From Quillaja saponaria (Eukaryota; Streptophyta; Magnoliopsida; Fabales; Quillajaceae): a stretch of DNA of 64,000 bases. The stretch covers positions 2,852,001 to 2,916,000 of the forward strand of contig CM055607.1 in NCBI GenBank assembly GCA_029379385.1, in the 5' to 3' direction. A program made the position numbers and the translations under genes. A model generated the notes under the pieces. It was not told where the DNA came from and made no database searches. It saw only the letters and a program-made list of their open reading frames with translations. Positions 11,800 to 22,395 of the stretch are shown one piece after another. How positions within the stretch are numbered: the stretch's first letter is position 1; every line of letters starts with the position of its first letter.

Positions 11800-14157
11800 T
11801 GGTTACTTGCCATTCTCATCTTCAACCTTGCTACATTTATTGCTATTGCCACATACATTCTATCTGCTGCCTCCTCGATGCTTCGGAAGTAAGCATGCCT
11901 CCAACTCTTCTTGAAGAATAGGCCCAAAAAATGTCTAAAATCCAGTTGCAAATCCCAGCGCTATAACAAAGTAAAACCAAATCTTTTATTTCTTATCTTC
12001 TTCATCTTCATCTCCTTGATGATGACCTCCGTGTGTTGCAACTTGAGGAATGTAATTACCAAGGCATCTCTTTGGTGGTGGATCTCCACAGAGGAATGAG
12101 TTTCCAGTATAATTGGATGGATCGGCAAGAGTTGAGAACTGATTGTCTTTCGGAATTGGTCCTGACAAGTTGTTGTTGACAAGTTCAAGTAGCTTAGTGA
12201 GGTTAAAGAGGACATGCTCTTTGGAATTCTTCCTGACAGTTGGTTATAGGCCAAGTCAAGGGATTCTAGTGACTGCATTTTCCCTACTGCTCTGGGATTT
12301 CTCCTGACAAATGATTATGGGATAAATTCAGGCCATGCAATCCAAAGAGCGAAGTCAATCCTTCAGGGATTACTCTAACCAGATTATTACTAGACAAGTC
12401 CAAATTGACTACAAACTGCAGAATTGTAGTGTAAATGGATTTTCTTCCTTTCAAGACTTGTTGGGTGCCCTCCTGAGGCCTAACTCGATTTCTAGTTCTA
12501 CCCGCCGTAGGAAGAACAAAAAATCCATTGTCAGACAGTTGCTCCAATCTCATTCCTCTAACGTAACCAATACAATGGGAAATTGTACTTGTTAAATTAT
12601 TATTGCCAAGTCCAAGATTTGCAATGCAAGAAGTTGGCAGAGGTGATGAGGAACGCTGCCATTAAACATGTTTTTTGGTATCCTGAGAATTTGCAAGGAG
12701 GAAAAACTCTATCCTATCCATGAAGGTATATGTCCAGATAATTAATTCTGACCAAGATCCAGAATGCCTAAAGTCTCTGCAGTTTCTCAAGGCAAGTGGA
12801 AGTTCCCCTTGAAGACTGTTATTGCTTAAGTTCAACCATAGCAATGTTGAAATATTCCCAAATGAACTTGGAATATTGCCTGATAGCTTATTGGATGAGA
12901 GATTTATAAGTTCCAATGAAGTTCTACCATCCCAACAGTTAGGGACTTTACCAGTTAACTTGTTTCTCGAAAGATCTAGACTATTCAAACTCTTTTTGCA
13001 CAATGAGTTCGGAATCGACCCATTTATGAGATTGTTACCAATATAGAGTTGAGCCAATGAAGGGATCATATCACTAATATTCTCTGGAAGAATTCCTCTG
13101 ATCTTCTTGTTGGAGATGCCCAACTAATAGAGATCCAAATTATATTGGTACCCTCTTAGAATTTCAAAAACTCCACCTTCCAATATGATAGAAGAAAGAT
13201 CCAAGGTTTGTAGTTTCTCAAGATTTACAAGACTGTTAGGAATGACGCCAGTCAATTGTTTGTGTGCAAGATTCAATATTTCTAAACTCACGAGAAGTCC
13301 AAAATTGTCAGGAATAGTCCAACTTAAATAATTATAAGAAATATCTATTTCCCTGAAGTTCGACAATTTTCCTAAAGAATTTGGAATGGGATTGTATAAT
13401 AAATTGGACTGGAAACGAAGGAGCATTAGATTCTTAAATTGTCCTAACCAATTCGGAAGACGATCATTAATTTTAGTATTAAAACTCAAATCTAGTTTTT
13501 GTAAATTGTATCCAACACATCCAGATAAGTTTTGTTCATAGGATCCAAACACTTCTCCTTGAAGTTGGTTGCCAGACAAATCTAAACTTCTTAGGTCACA
13601 CAAGTTATTAAAAAATGACAGCAAAGAGCCTTGAATGCTAGTGAAGAAATTAGCTCCAAGGTTGAGATAGGCAAGACTCTTAAACTTTGTCAACCACAAT
13701 GGAACAAAAGATGTGAGATTGTTAAAAGAAAGGTCAAGAAATTTAGTAGATGTCATGTTTTGAAAAAATCAGGAATTGAACCCGAAAATTCATTACCAGG
13801 AAGTTTAAGAAATTGAACATTAGGAAGAAATGTGGTATTAATAGAACTAGAAGCTGTACCAAGAGGGGTGTGCATGTAAAAAAAAATGATTGTCTTTATA
13901 ACATCAGAAAGATCAAGCTTGATCACATGTCCAGTTATAAGTTATAACATCACAACCTACTCCTTCCCATTTGCAACAACCATTGCCTTCCCAAGAAATG
14001 AGACGATTCGATGGGTCATGGAGACTCTTTTTGAACTTAATGTGAACGCAGCTGATCAGAGTTGAATTTTGTACACACATACAGATTTGTGCAATTTCAG
14101 TGAGCAAGAAACCAAGAACAAAGGCAATGCTACAATGCTACTCAAGTGTCTTCCCAT
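11800..14157 (-). pseudogene. LRR receptor-like protein pseudogene (RLP)
   Basis: The ancestral start is probably the ATG at 14157 (MGRHLSSIVAL), broken by a shift inside the signal peptide. The N-terminal cap follows (SLHDPSNRLISWEG, then CCKWEGVGCD). Next come many LRRs: FLDLSFNNLTSFVPLWL, LDLSGNQLQGEVF, INLSSNKLSGNIPSSFG and others. The C-terminal cap is NYTGNSFLCGDPPPKRC, followed by an acidic stretch, a membrane helix (FYFVIALGFATGF, about 11970-11930) and a tail ending near 11800. Most LRR blocks stay in one frame and are split by nonsense codons (about 13124, 12659, 11926 and 11840), with shifts near 13755, 12290 and 12170. It lies opposite in direction to the RLP copies at 2.5-6.4 kb. 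Confidence 0.9.
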
Positions 14158-14242
14158 ATTGTTCACCCAGTATACAGGTTTAGCTGAAAATGTGAATCTT
14201 AATATTGCTGGGAGCTGCTATATGTGTGACTGTGACATCAAG

Positions 14243-14484
14243 TAATTGTCATTAATTGGCATAATAGACACTACAAAGACTTGGAAGAAGACCAAAACTA
14301 AGCCATGGTACCCTCCAATTACATACAGTTGCAAGTGTCATATCTTATCCCAAGTCTGTATGTGGCTTAGTTTTAGTCTTCTTCCAAGACTTTGTAGTGT
14401 AGCGTCTATTACGCCAACAACAATTATTTAACCAAGTCTGTATGACACTTGCAAGTAGCAACTGTAGCAATTGGAAGGTACCAT
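14243..14484. repeat. Interleaved inverted repeats (A-B-A'-B')
   Basis: Arm A (14243-14305) is the near-perfect reverse complement of A' (14363-14427), including cttggaagaagac and aaaactaagcca. Arm B (14304-14342) is the reverse complement of B' (14441-14484), including ggtacc and cttgcaagtgtcat. The order A-B-A'-B' is interleaved, not nested. A short direct repeat, ccaagtctgtatg, sits before both A' and B' (14350 and 14432). It is not coding. Confidence 0.85.
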
Positions 14485-17258
14485 GCTAGAGAATTTGGGC
14501 AATGACATACCTACCTAATCAACTATATTTTCTGGGCCTCCAGAACTTAATTGACAATATTTTGACCAGATAGTCTCCTTGTAAAACAGCCCAACCCATA
14601 TTAATTTAGAAGACCAATAGGTATAGCTTTCCTGGATATGATTTTGAATCATGATTTTCAGGACTAGAAGAACTGAACAGGTACGTAGAGATTTTTTTTG
14701 GGCTAACAAGAGATTTAGATCGCCGTTTTTGCTATATTTTGTACTTTTGAGGAAATAATTAAATAAATAAATTTTAATTTCTATTATTATCTTTTAATAA
14801 AAATTAAGGATAAATTTTATTTCTTCCTTCTCATCTTCAGTAAGTGTTAAATTTTATATTACTACTTTTCTGTCATTTGTATCGCCATTTTTTAGTTTTA
14901 GTTTTAAATTTAAAATATTAATTGAGTAGATCAATCTTTCAAATTACACATTATTTAATACTTAATAGAAGAATAACTTTTTAAATAATTAATGATATTT
15001 TCATAATTTTTTTTAATATAGATCTTTGTTATTTTTCTTACAAAATGAATTTAACTCACAATAATTCAAGTTGAAATTAAAAATAACTTTTTTAAAAATA
15101 TATATATAAAAATATAAATAATAATGAGAACTTTTTATTAATTTTAGAATCTTTTATTCCTTCATTAATGATTATATAATAAATTTATTTTCTAATTTTA
15201 TATTACATAATTCTTAAAAATTATATTACTTAATTAATATTTACTTAAACTAAAAATATCAAAGGATTAAATAAAAATTTTCCATACTTTTTCTTTGTTT
15301 ACAGATTTATTTTCAAATAAATTAATTAATTACATAGAAATATTGTTTATACAAGTCATCTATAGATATTTATATATATATTAGCTTCAGTGATACATAC
15401 AAATATTTATGATATATATATAATTATAGGTTTATCAATAATTAATGTAAATATCAATAAATTATTTTTTAAAATTTAAACATATAATTATTTTCAAAAA
15501 ATTCTAAAAATAGAGAAAGAATTAATTAATAAAATAATATTATAATCATAAAAATTATACTCTTAATACTTCTTTTTATTCATAGCATTTTAAAGAAAAT
15601 TAATTTATAATATTATAATTATTTGTAACTTATTAAATTAAAAAATTGACTATTGATATATAGTTATTGACAAATTATAGATTTATTAACATTGAAAAGA
15701 ATTATGATAACAAAAAATCAATAGTCATAAAATAATTATAATTATTTTAATATTAATATTAAAATAGAAAAAAAAATTATGAAAGTAGTAATATAAAAAA
15801 ATAAAATATTTGAAGCAAAATAACAATTAGAAAGTATTTATGTAATAGTAAAAACTCATAGAGTATTTAAGAAAATAAAATTTATTCTATTAAAAGTTAA
15901 AAAAATAATATATAACCATAAAAATTATAAATTATTAGGTACTTATTAAATAAAAAAATTCAATTCAATTTTAATTGCTATTAACATATAATTATTAAAA
16001 AATTAAAAATTTATTAATATTGAGAAGAATAAATAAAAATAGAAATTGGTAGTCCTACAATAATTATAATTTTATTGGTATTAAATAAAGAAATAAATAA
16101 TAGTTTATTTCAAATAAAATAATTATTGAATATAATTATGTAATAATATTAAAAAATTAAAAATTGAACTCTCTAAAATTCTTTTACATATGATATAGAT
16201 ATGCCCTCAAACAACTTTCCACCTCATGCAGCCAAAAAAATAGTTTAATTAATCACTCAATGGGACCAACACCCTTCCTCCTCCAATATTGTGAGTGGGG
16301 ATATTCAAAATGGTTACCTCCGTGGCTTTTATTATTTGCTCTGCCATCACATCCGGGAAAAAAGAAAGAAGGCCAGTTTTCCTTCGGCTACAATTACTTT
16401 TTGAATATGAGGGACTATGAAAAGAAGTACTATAAAGTAGCCATTTCCAATGGTTGGCCAACTTGACCACCAATTTCAGTTTCAACTTTCAGCCATTCAA
16501 TTCAAACTAATATTATGATCCTCTATCAAATTCAGGTCCCACCTCAATCAGATCCTTTACTTTCCATTTCTAAAAAGTGAAATCAATTTTTCATTAAACT
16601 TTTTGAAAAAAAAATTAATTTTGCCTTCTAAGGATGATTCATTTTCATTATTTATTTATTTGTTTTCTCTTTGATTTGTACAAAATATGACGAACCTGGA
16701 TGGTGACCATATTAACCATTTTCAGAAAATAATAATCTATATCCTAATTGGATTTTGCTGGAAATTGACATAAATTTTGTTCATATATATAAGTTGCATG
16801 CTTAGCTAGAATGTTTTGTCATTAAAATTATAAGATTGATTTTAAAATGCGATGAACAACTTATTCATTGCCTAATCTTTAAATAATTAATATTTTAATT
16901 TATCTATCTAAATTATCAAGCTGGTTACGTCATTTTTTTAATATATAATTTCATTATTTAAGTTAATGGAATTCTGATTTAGAATAATCTTGCACAAATA
17001 CAAAAAACAACAGCCACTCAAAATATACTTATAAACAAGAAAATGCATGTGCGACATCGTTTCAAATATTTTTATTTCTAAAATGAATTGGCATAAAGCA
17101 CGCCACCATGTCAAACATTTGTCTTATGCATGTACCATGCGTCCATAAGTTGTTTTTAAAGCATCCATTTGTTTGACGTAACCCTCACACTCTCTCACAA
17201 GCCCACACCATTCTCTCTTAAAGCCTGCCATTACTTCTTAAGCCTGCATTCTCCTCTA
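14485..17258. repeat. Gene-free AT-rich block with diverged tandem copies
   Basis: About 14700-16200 is extremely AT-rich, made of TAATTATTAA-type words, with no coding support. Two diverged copies of a roughly 300-bp unit can be followed. Blocks around 15640-15720 (acttattaaattaaaaaatt, then gatttattaacattgaaaag) recur in order around 15940-16030 (acttattaaataaaaaaatt, then aatttattaatattgagaag). The stretch 16250-17258 is less biased and contains the promoter of the HMA gene. An ORF at 16260-16466 has no family character and was left out. Confidence 0.5.
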
Positions 17259-17792
17259 ATGGCTCAGGTTCTTGCTCTTTTTTTTTTCATATATTTATTT
17301 TGTACTGAATTCTTCTTAATTAACTTTCTTATAAATTTTTAATTCTATCTCTCTTTTTGTTAAATTTGTATAGCAGAAGGTGGTGTTGAAGGTCATGACT
17401 ATGGCTGATGAGAAAACAAAGCAAAAAGCAATTGAAGCAGCTGCTGATATATATGGTTTGTATACCAGAAAATTTATATTACTTATAACTACAAAAAGAA
17501 AAGAAAAAAGTTGTTTATTTTTCTTAATTTGGGGTTTGTCTACTTGTTTTAATACTCTGATCAACTATATGCAGGAGTTGATTCGATCGCTGTAGATCTG
17601 AAGGACCAGAAGCTAACAGTGATCGGACAGATGGATACAGTGAAAGTGGTGAAGAAGCTGAAAAAGGTAGGGAAGGTAGATATAATATCAGTTGGACCTG
17701 CCAAAGAAGAGAAGAAGGAAGAAAAGAAGGATGGAAAGAAAGAGGAAAAGAAAGATGAAAAGAAAGATGAGAAGAAAGATGAGAAAAAGTAA
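17259..17792 (+). CDS. HMA-domain protein lacking the CxxC metal site
   Basis: Three exons are inferred: 17259-17267 (ATG GCT CAG only), 17377-17455 and 17575-17792 (stop TAA), encoding about 101 aa. The first exon carries just three codons, typical of plant HMA genes. Residues about 3-70 form the ferredoxin-like HMA fold: [13 protein letters not shown], then the helix [30 protein letters not shown], and [20 protein letters not shown]. The loop that normally reads MxCxxC is MTMADEK, so the two Cys that bind Cu/Zn are absent. A Lys/Glu-rich tail (EEKKDEKK units) follows and no C-terminal CaaX prenylation box is present. Such HPP-type proteins are thought to act as protein-binding relatives of metallochaperones. 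The second intron acceptor is tatagcag, allowing either CAG-in or CAG-out splicing. Confidence 0.88.
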
Positions 17793-20700
17793 AGGCAATC
17801 CTACCTACATGTTCATCTTTTTTAATTTTTCTTACCTATTACTCCTATTTTACAATTTTCAGTAAATTAGAGGAGCTAAATTGGAAAGAATTTTGAGCAA
17901 GAAAAACTTATGATGCATAATTTTTGACTGATGAATGATGGCAATTTGTTTTCTTTTTACACTTGAGTTTTATTTTTCTGAGGAGCAAATGACTTTCAAG
18001 GTTGTGAGAGTATCAATGGACTTTGTCATGCTTGTGACAAAAAAGAGAAAGAGAAGCACAAAAGGAATTTGGCTACACGTATTTCATTTTCTATTTGTTT
18101 GTGGGTCTTTTTCTATACGAATTTAAAGAGTTTAAACTTCGCAAGAAATGAATTGAATGGATCCTGATCCTTTCCTTGGAAAAGGATCGTTTAAATCATT
18201 CCTTGAGAATGTAAGATGGTGACTCACATGAGATTACTAATTATTTTGCAACGGACAAGGCCTGCTGCTACGGATTCCAAATTCCATAAACAAACAAAAA
18301 CCAAATGAACGGCAGGCAACAAATATTATATGGAATTATCTGTAAAAGAATGCAAGTTTTTTTGTTTTGTTTTGATGGAAGTAAAATAATACAAGTTAGC
18401 ATCTAATTTTCAGCCCTAAAATACTACCTAAGTTAGTAAAATTCAGCACAGAGCTACAAATTTTCAATCATCCATTTGTGGAAGTTTATAATCAATGCCC
18501 TCAGCTACATAACATGGGATAGTGGCATATTGGATGTGTTCAAAAACCCAAACTTTTCTGGAATGCCATCTATCTACTTAGGACATCCATGATTTCAAGA
18601 TTTAAACTGCATATGCATTTCTGCAAACCCCCAGTCTTCAAAACCCCCATCACAGGTCACAAACAAAAAATGGAACTTAAATTGTCAGCAAGATGTCATT
18701 CAATGTCACATGACCTATTAGCAACTGGAACTGTAGCAGTTCAGTCATCATCTGAAGATGACTAACAATTGGCACCTTTGGGTAATGAAAGGAAAATGAC
18801 GGACTCAAAATTAGCCATAGATGCTTATGCAAAGCAAACAGAACGGTTGTTTCACCTTTAATCTCAGCCATAGCCAGCCTTTCAACTGCTCTCACTTGAG
18901 AGAAAAAGGGCAGACTTTGCATGCTTAAAGAAATCCCGATCAGACATTGCTTGCCTCAGGATCTTAGAAATGCACCAGTGATAACCATGTTGACATATAA
19001 GCTCCAATGGTCAAACGCTTAACTGTTGCTGATGCCACATTTGCACTGCTTCACTGTTTATGAAGCCACATCTGCATGCAGCAAATGAAAAACTGTCCAT
19101 AAAAAAGCTTCTTTTACAACATTCTGTTACATTTAATGCTTTATATGCACAGAGGATAACTTCAGAATATTATGCCCCTCTTCTCCATCTCTATCTATAG
19201 ATATCCAATATATCAGTACTCAGTTAGAGGATCCCCAATCAGACCTCCAGGTAATCTACTTGAAGAAAATTTTCAACTGAAGTACGTAATGCAGAGTTAA
19301 ATGAGGCTGAAGGAGAATATCAGATATGAAACTAGCTAACCAACCATGTAGTTCATGGTAACTAAATATTAAAAAAATGGGCTACTCACTGGCAGAGTGA
19401 GAAGCTTATAAGTTATAACTGCCCAGAGGACAAGAATTTATGTCTTTGGAGAAAGAAAAAAAGAAGTCTGGAAGGCGGAAGTGTCACCAGTCTTCCTTCT
19501 AGCAGTATCTTTTCAATTTGCAGCACTTGTTTAATTGGCATTCAAAAATAAGGGGTTACTAGCAGACAAGGATAAGAACAATTCAATAGTCATATAAAGT
19601 ATCACACGTCTTTTAGACAACCAATGAACATAGAGGCTGTTCGGGAGAAAATTTTAGTTACACTCAAACATAAACAAACAAGACAATGATAAGCAAGGAC
19701 AGTTCATAGTCAATTTTTCCTATGTTATGCATACAAGATGACACAGAAGGCGCAAAACCATAATATCCTGAAAGGAATCACTACATAGAAGTTAAACAAG
19801 TAAAAATAAAAGTGAAGAGGCTAGTCAGAAAAAAAGTGCAACATGGGATTGCAACATATCTTTAAGACTCCTAGTGTAACATATTACACATTTTTTGTTT
19901 TTCTCCAACTATAATGAGTAAACAATTATGAATCTGAAACAAAATTTGTTGCAGTGTTTCCAATCAATTGAATCATATCAGGATATTAGAAACATGGAAA
20001 TACAACCAGGTTCAGTAAACCACACAATTAATTTATTCCATCAATTCAATGGTAGGCAAAGTCTAGCTAGTTTTGATAAGTAATCCGAAAATAGTTTCAG
20101 ATAAGGGAGGTATTGCCGTATTTGACACAAGATAAGCTAGTAGAGTTAGTACATTGAGATAAACAATTTTTCAACCAAGCAAGAGATACTCGATTCGGAA
20201 AAGCTAATTATAAAAATATAATTGAAAGAATTTTTCACAAGGGAATCTCCATTGATTTCTGAAGTGTTGGAAGAACCAACTTCTATAATTAGTAAACAAC
20301 AGACAATCAGCATATAGCTAGGACAAGCAAGAAAGCACCATAACAGAATGTTAACTTCTATGTATACAAAAGTATAAAACACATTAAGATCACTTGTGCA
20401 CCTAAATCTGGACTAATAAAGCCATTTGACCAAACAAATGCAGATATGAACAATTAGATGAAATTTGAAACCAAAATTATGAAAATCTTACATCATTATA
20501 CAACAACAATAAGCCTTAATACCAAATCATTGGGGTCAGCTACATTGATCCTCACAAAACTAGCCGGTGTCCTCCACGTGAATTCTTTTCCTCCAGTCAT
20601 TCATGTCCATGGTTAAGTTCTCTTCTGAGCCTTTTATACTCGTGTCTTTCTTCACCACTTCTACTCATGTAGCTTTTGGTGGCCAACCTGAATCTATGAA

Positions 20701-20931
20701 AATTATACATCAGATATTGTGTAAAAATGAGCAGTAGCTCTTTTGTGTGTCAATTATTCAGCACAGTAGCAAGTAAGCAGACAAGAGAGACGTTCTGCAT
20801 ACTTTGTTCCTCCTGCTTGCATGAAAACTGAAACAGGCAGCAAGAACATGGTGTTGGATGAGCAGACCAATAAATTGATCTCCTTATAAGTTAACAACTG
20901 AACGCAACTCCATTTTGGACAATCGACAATT
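17793..20931. other. Intergenic, 3.1 kb, no gene seen
   Basis: I find no supported coding sequence. A small hairpin lies at about 18166-18188 (gatcctttccttggaaaaggatc), shortly after the HMA 3' UTR. The part nearest 20931 should contain the PPR 3' UTR. A SINE-like remnant is listed separately at about 20498-20700. Confidence 0.5.
20498..20700. repeat. SINE-like remnant
   Basis: The block tacaacaacaataagcctta followed by taccaaatcattggggtcag, then ctacattgatcc, matches the wording of a widespread plant SINE-type repeat (caacaacaacaagcctta followed by ggggtcggctacatggatc). The flanks are degraded, and neither a poly-A tail nor target duplications can be defined by eye. Confidence 0.4.
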
Positions 20932-22395
20932 TTAAAATCTCCGATATCCCTTTAACTTTGAAACTCGATGGACATACTTTCCCTTCTTCATCATCTTTCT
21001 TATTACTTCATGTGCTTCGGCAAGCTTTCCAGCACTACGCAAACTACGCACTAGGGTATTGTATACAACAAAGTTTGGACTACAACCTCTGCACTCCATT
21101 TCCTTGAGCATTGAGCAAGCCTCGTCAAATTTCCCTGCCATACACAATCCATGAATCATAGAATTGTAGGTAAATACATTTGGGATTTGTTTTCTGCGTA
21201 TCATCTCATCAAACATGTCCCGAGCTTTCTCAAGCTCCCCAGCCATAATGTATCCAGTGACCATTACCGTGTAAGAAACCACATCTGGCATGCACCCATT
21301 CTTTATCATTTCATCGAAAAAATATTTGCAAGCATCCAGATTTCCAGCTCTGCTGAGTCCATCTATTAATGTGGTGAAGTGAAGAACAGTTGGATCCAAA
21401 CCCATCTTTTTCATATGATTCAAAAGATTAAGAGCTGCAAGTGGTTTGTCTCCTTTACCAAGAACATGAAGAAGAATGTTATATGTATGGAAATCTGGAG
21501 ATATGCCATTCCGACCCATTTCATCAAGCAGTCTTTGGAACTGATCTAACTTCCCAAGCCTATACTTGGTATAAATGACAATATTATAGGTTAAAATGTC
21601 TGGGGAATGGCCCTCAGATAACATCTGTTGATAAACCCACTCAACCAACTTGTAATGGTTTAAAACAAAAAGGGAATTCAAAATTGCATTAAATGAGTGT
21701 TTAAAGGGCCTAAAGTTAAATGTCTTTGATTTTATGAACTTATCCACCACTTTCCTAGCCAAACCTGCAGCACCACAACTACATATCAAAATGTTGAAAG
21801 TGCGTGCAGTAGCTGGGAACCCTTTCTCAATCATCTCATCAACTAGCCTCCACATAGCCTTGAACTCCTCACACTCTGCAAATATTTGCAATACTAAGTG
21901 ATAGGAGTTCAAAGTGTGACTATAATTTTCCTGCTGACCACACCACACAAAAAATTTATAACCCAATTTCGCACACCTGGTCTTATTTGCATAATTAATA
22001 TTTTTCAAGATTCCAAAAAGAACTTCCCTCACAAGAAGCCCCGATATACTTATATGCAAGCTGTCTAAAACTGATATTGCATCAAAACTGGGGCCATCTT
22101 GTTGAAGAATTTCAAGAACCCTTCTAGCGTTAATCCTTACATTTTCAGAAAACCCCGGTCTTAGTGAGAAATCTCCTTGGTTATAACTCTCATTCTCATA
22201 CAAATTTGGGCTTTCATCCGAAATATATTCAGGATTTGAACTTCTCCACTTTTTCTTCAAGGGTTCCTCAACACACTCAAACTCATTTGCACTCCCATCA
22301 CCATGAAAAGTATGGTCACATAACTTTCTCGAAATATTCAAACAATAGGAAATTTTATGTACTAACCTTGGACCAACAAGGTTAATAAAATTCAT
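20932..22395 (-). CDS. P-class pentatricopeptide repeat protein, At1g55630-like
   Basis: A single uninterrupted frame encodes about 487 aa from MNFINLVGPRLVHK. The frame remains open to an upstream Met at 22500. However, the stretch just before the chosen ATG contains a splice-acceptor-like ttgcag, which suggests a 5' UTR intron. About nine tandem 35-residue PPR motifs fill residues 160-477 (for example ILTYNIVIYTKYRLGKLDQF, VLHFTTLIDGLSRAGNLDAC and VFTYNSMIHGLCMAGKFDEA). All are P-type, without E or DYW domains, so RNA editing deaminase activity is not expected. P-class proteins bind organellar RNA and affect its stability, splicing or translation. The motif order and wording match the At1g55630 group as I remember it. 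The N-terminus looks like an organelle presequence, probably mitochondrial. Confidence 0.93.
   Translation of the reverse strand: MNFINLVGPRLVHKISYCLNISRKLCDHTFHGDGSANEFECVEEPLKKKWRSSNPEYISDESPNLYENESYNQGDFSLRPGFSENVRINARRVLEILQQDGPSFDAISVLDSLHISISGLLVREVLFGILKNINYANKTRCAKLGYKFFVWCGQQENYSHTLNSYHLVLQIFAECEEFKAMWRLVDEMIEKGFPATARTFNILICSCGAAGLARKVVDKFIKSKTFNFRPFKHSFNAILNSLFVLNHYKLVEWVYQQMLSEGHSPDILTYNIVIYTKYRLGKLDQFQRLLDEMGRNGISPDFHTYNILLHVLGKGDKPLAALNLLNHMKKMGLDPTVLHFTTLIDGLSRAGNLDACKYFFDEMIKNGCMPDVVSYTVMVTGYIMAGELEKARDMFDEMIRRKQIPNVFTYNSMIHGLCMAGKFDEACSMLKEMECRGCSPNFVVYNTLVRSLRSAGKLAEAHEVIRKMMKKGKYVHRVSKLKGYRRF

Noticed and set aside
16260..16466. 68-codon plus-strand ORF with an opposite-strand partner
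   Set aside because: Both frames are open by chance, and neither has domain character, splice context or a convincing start.
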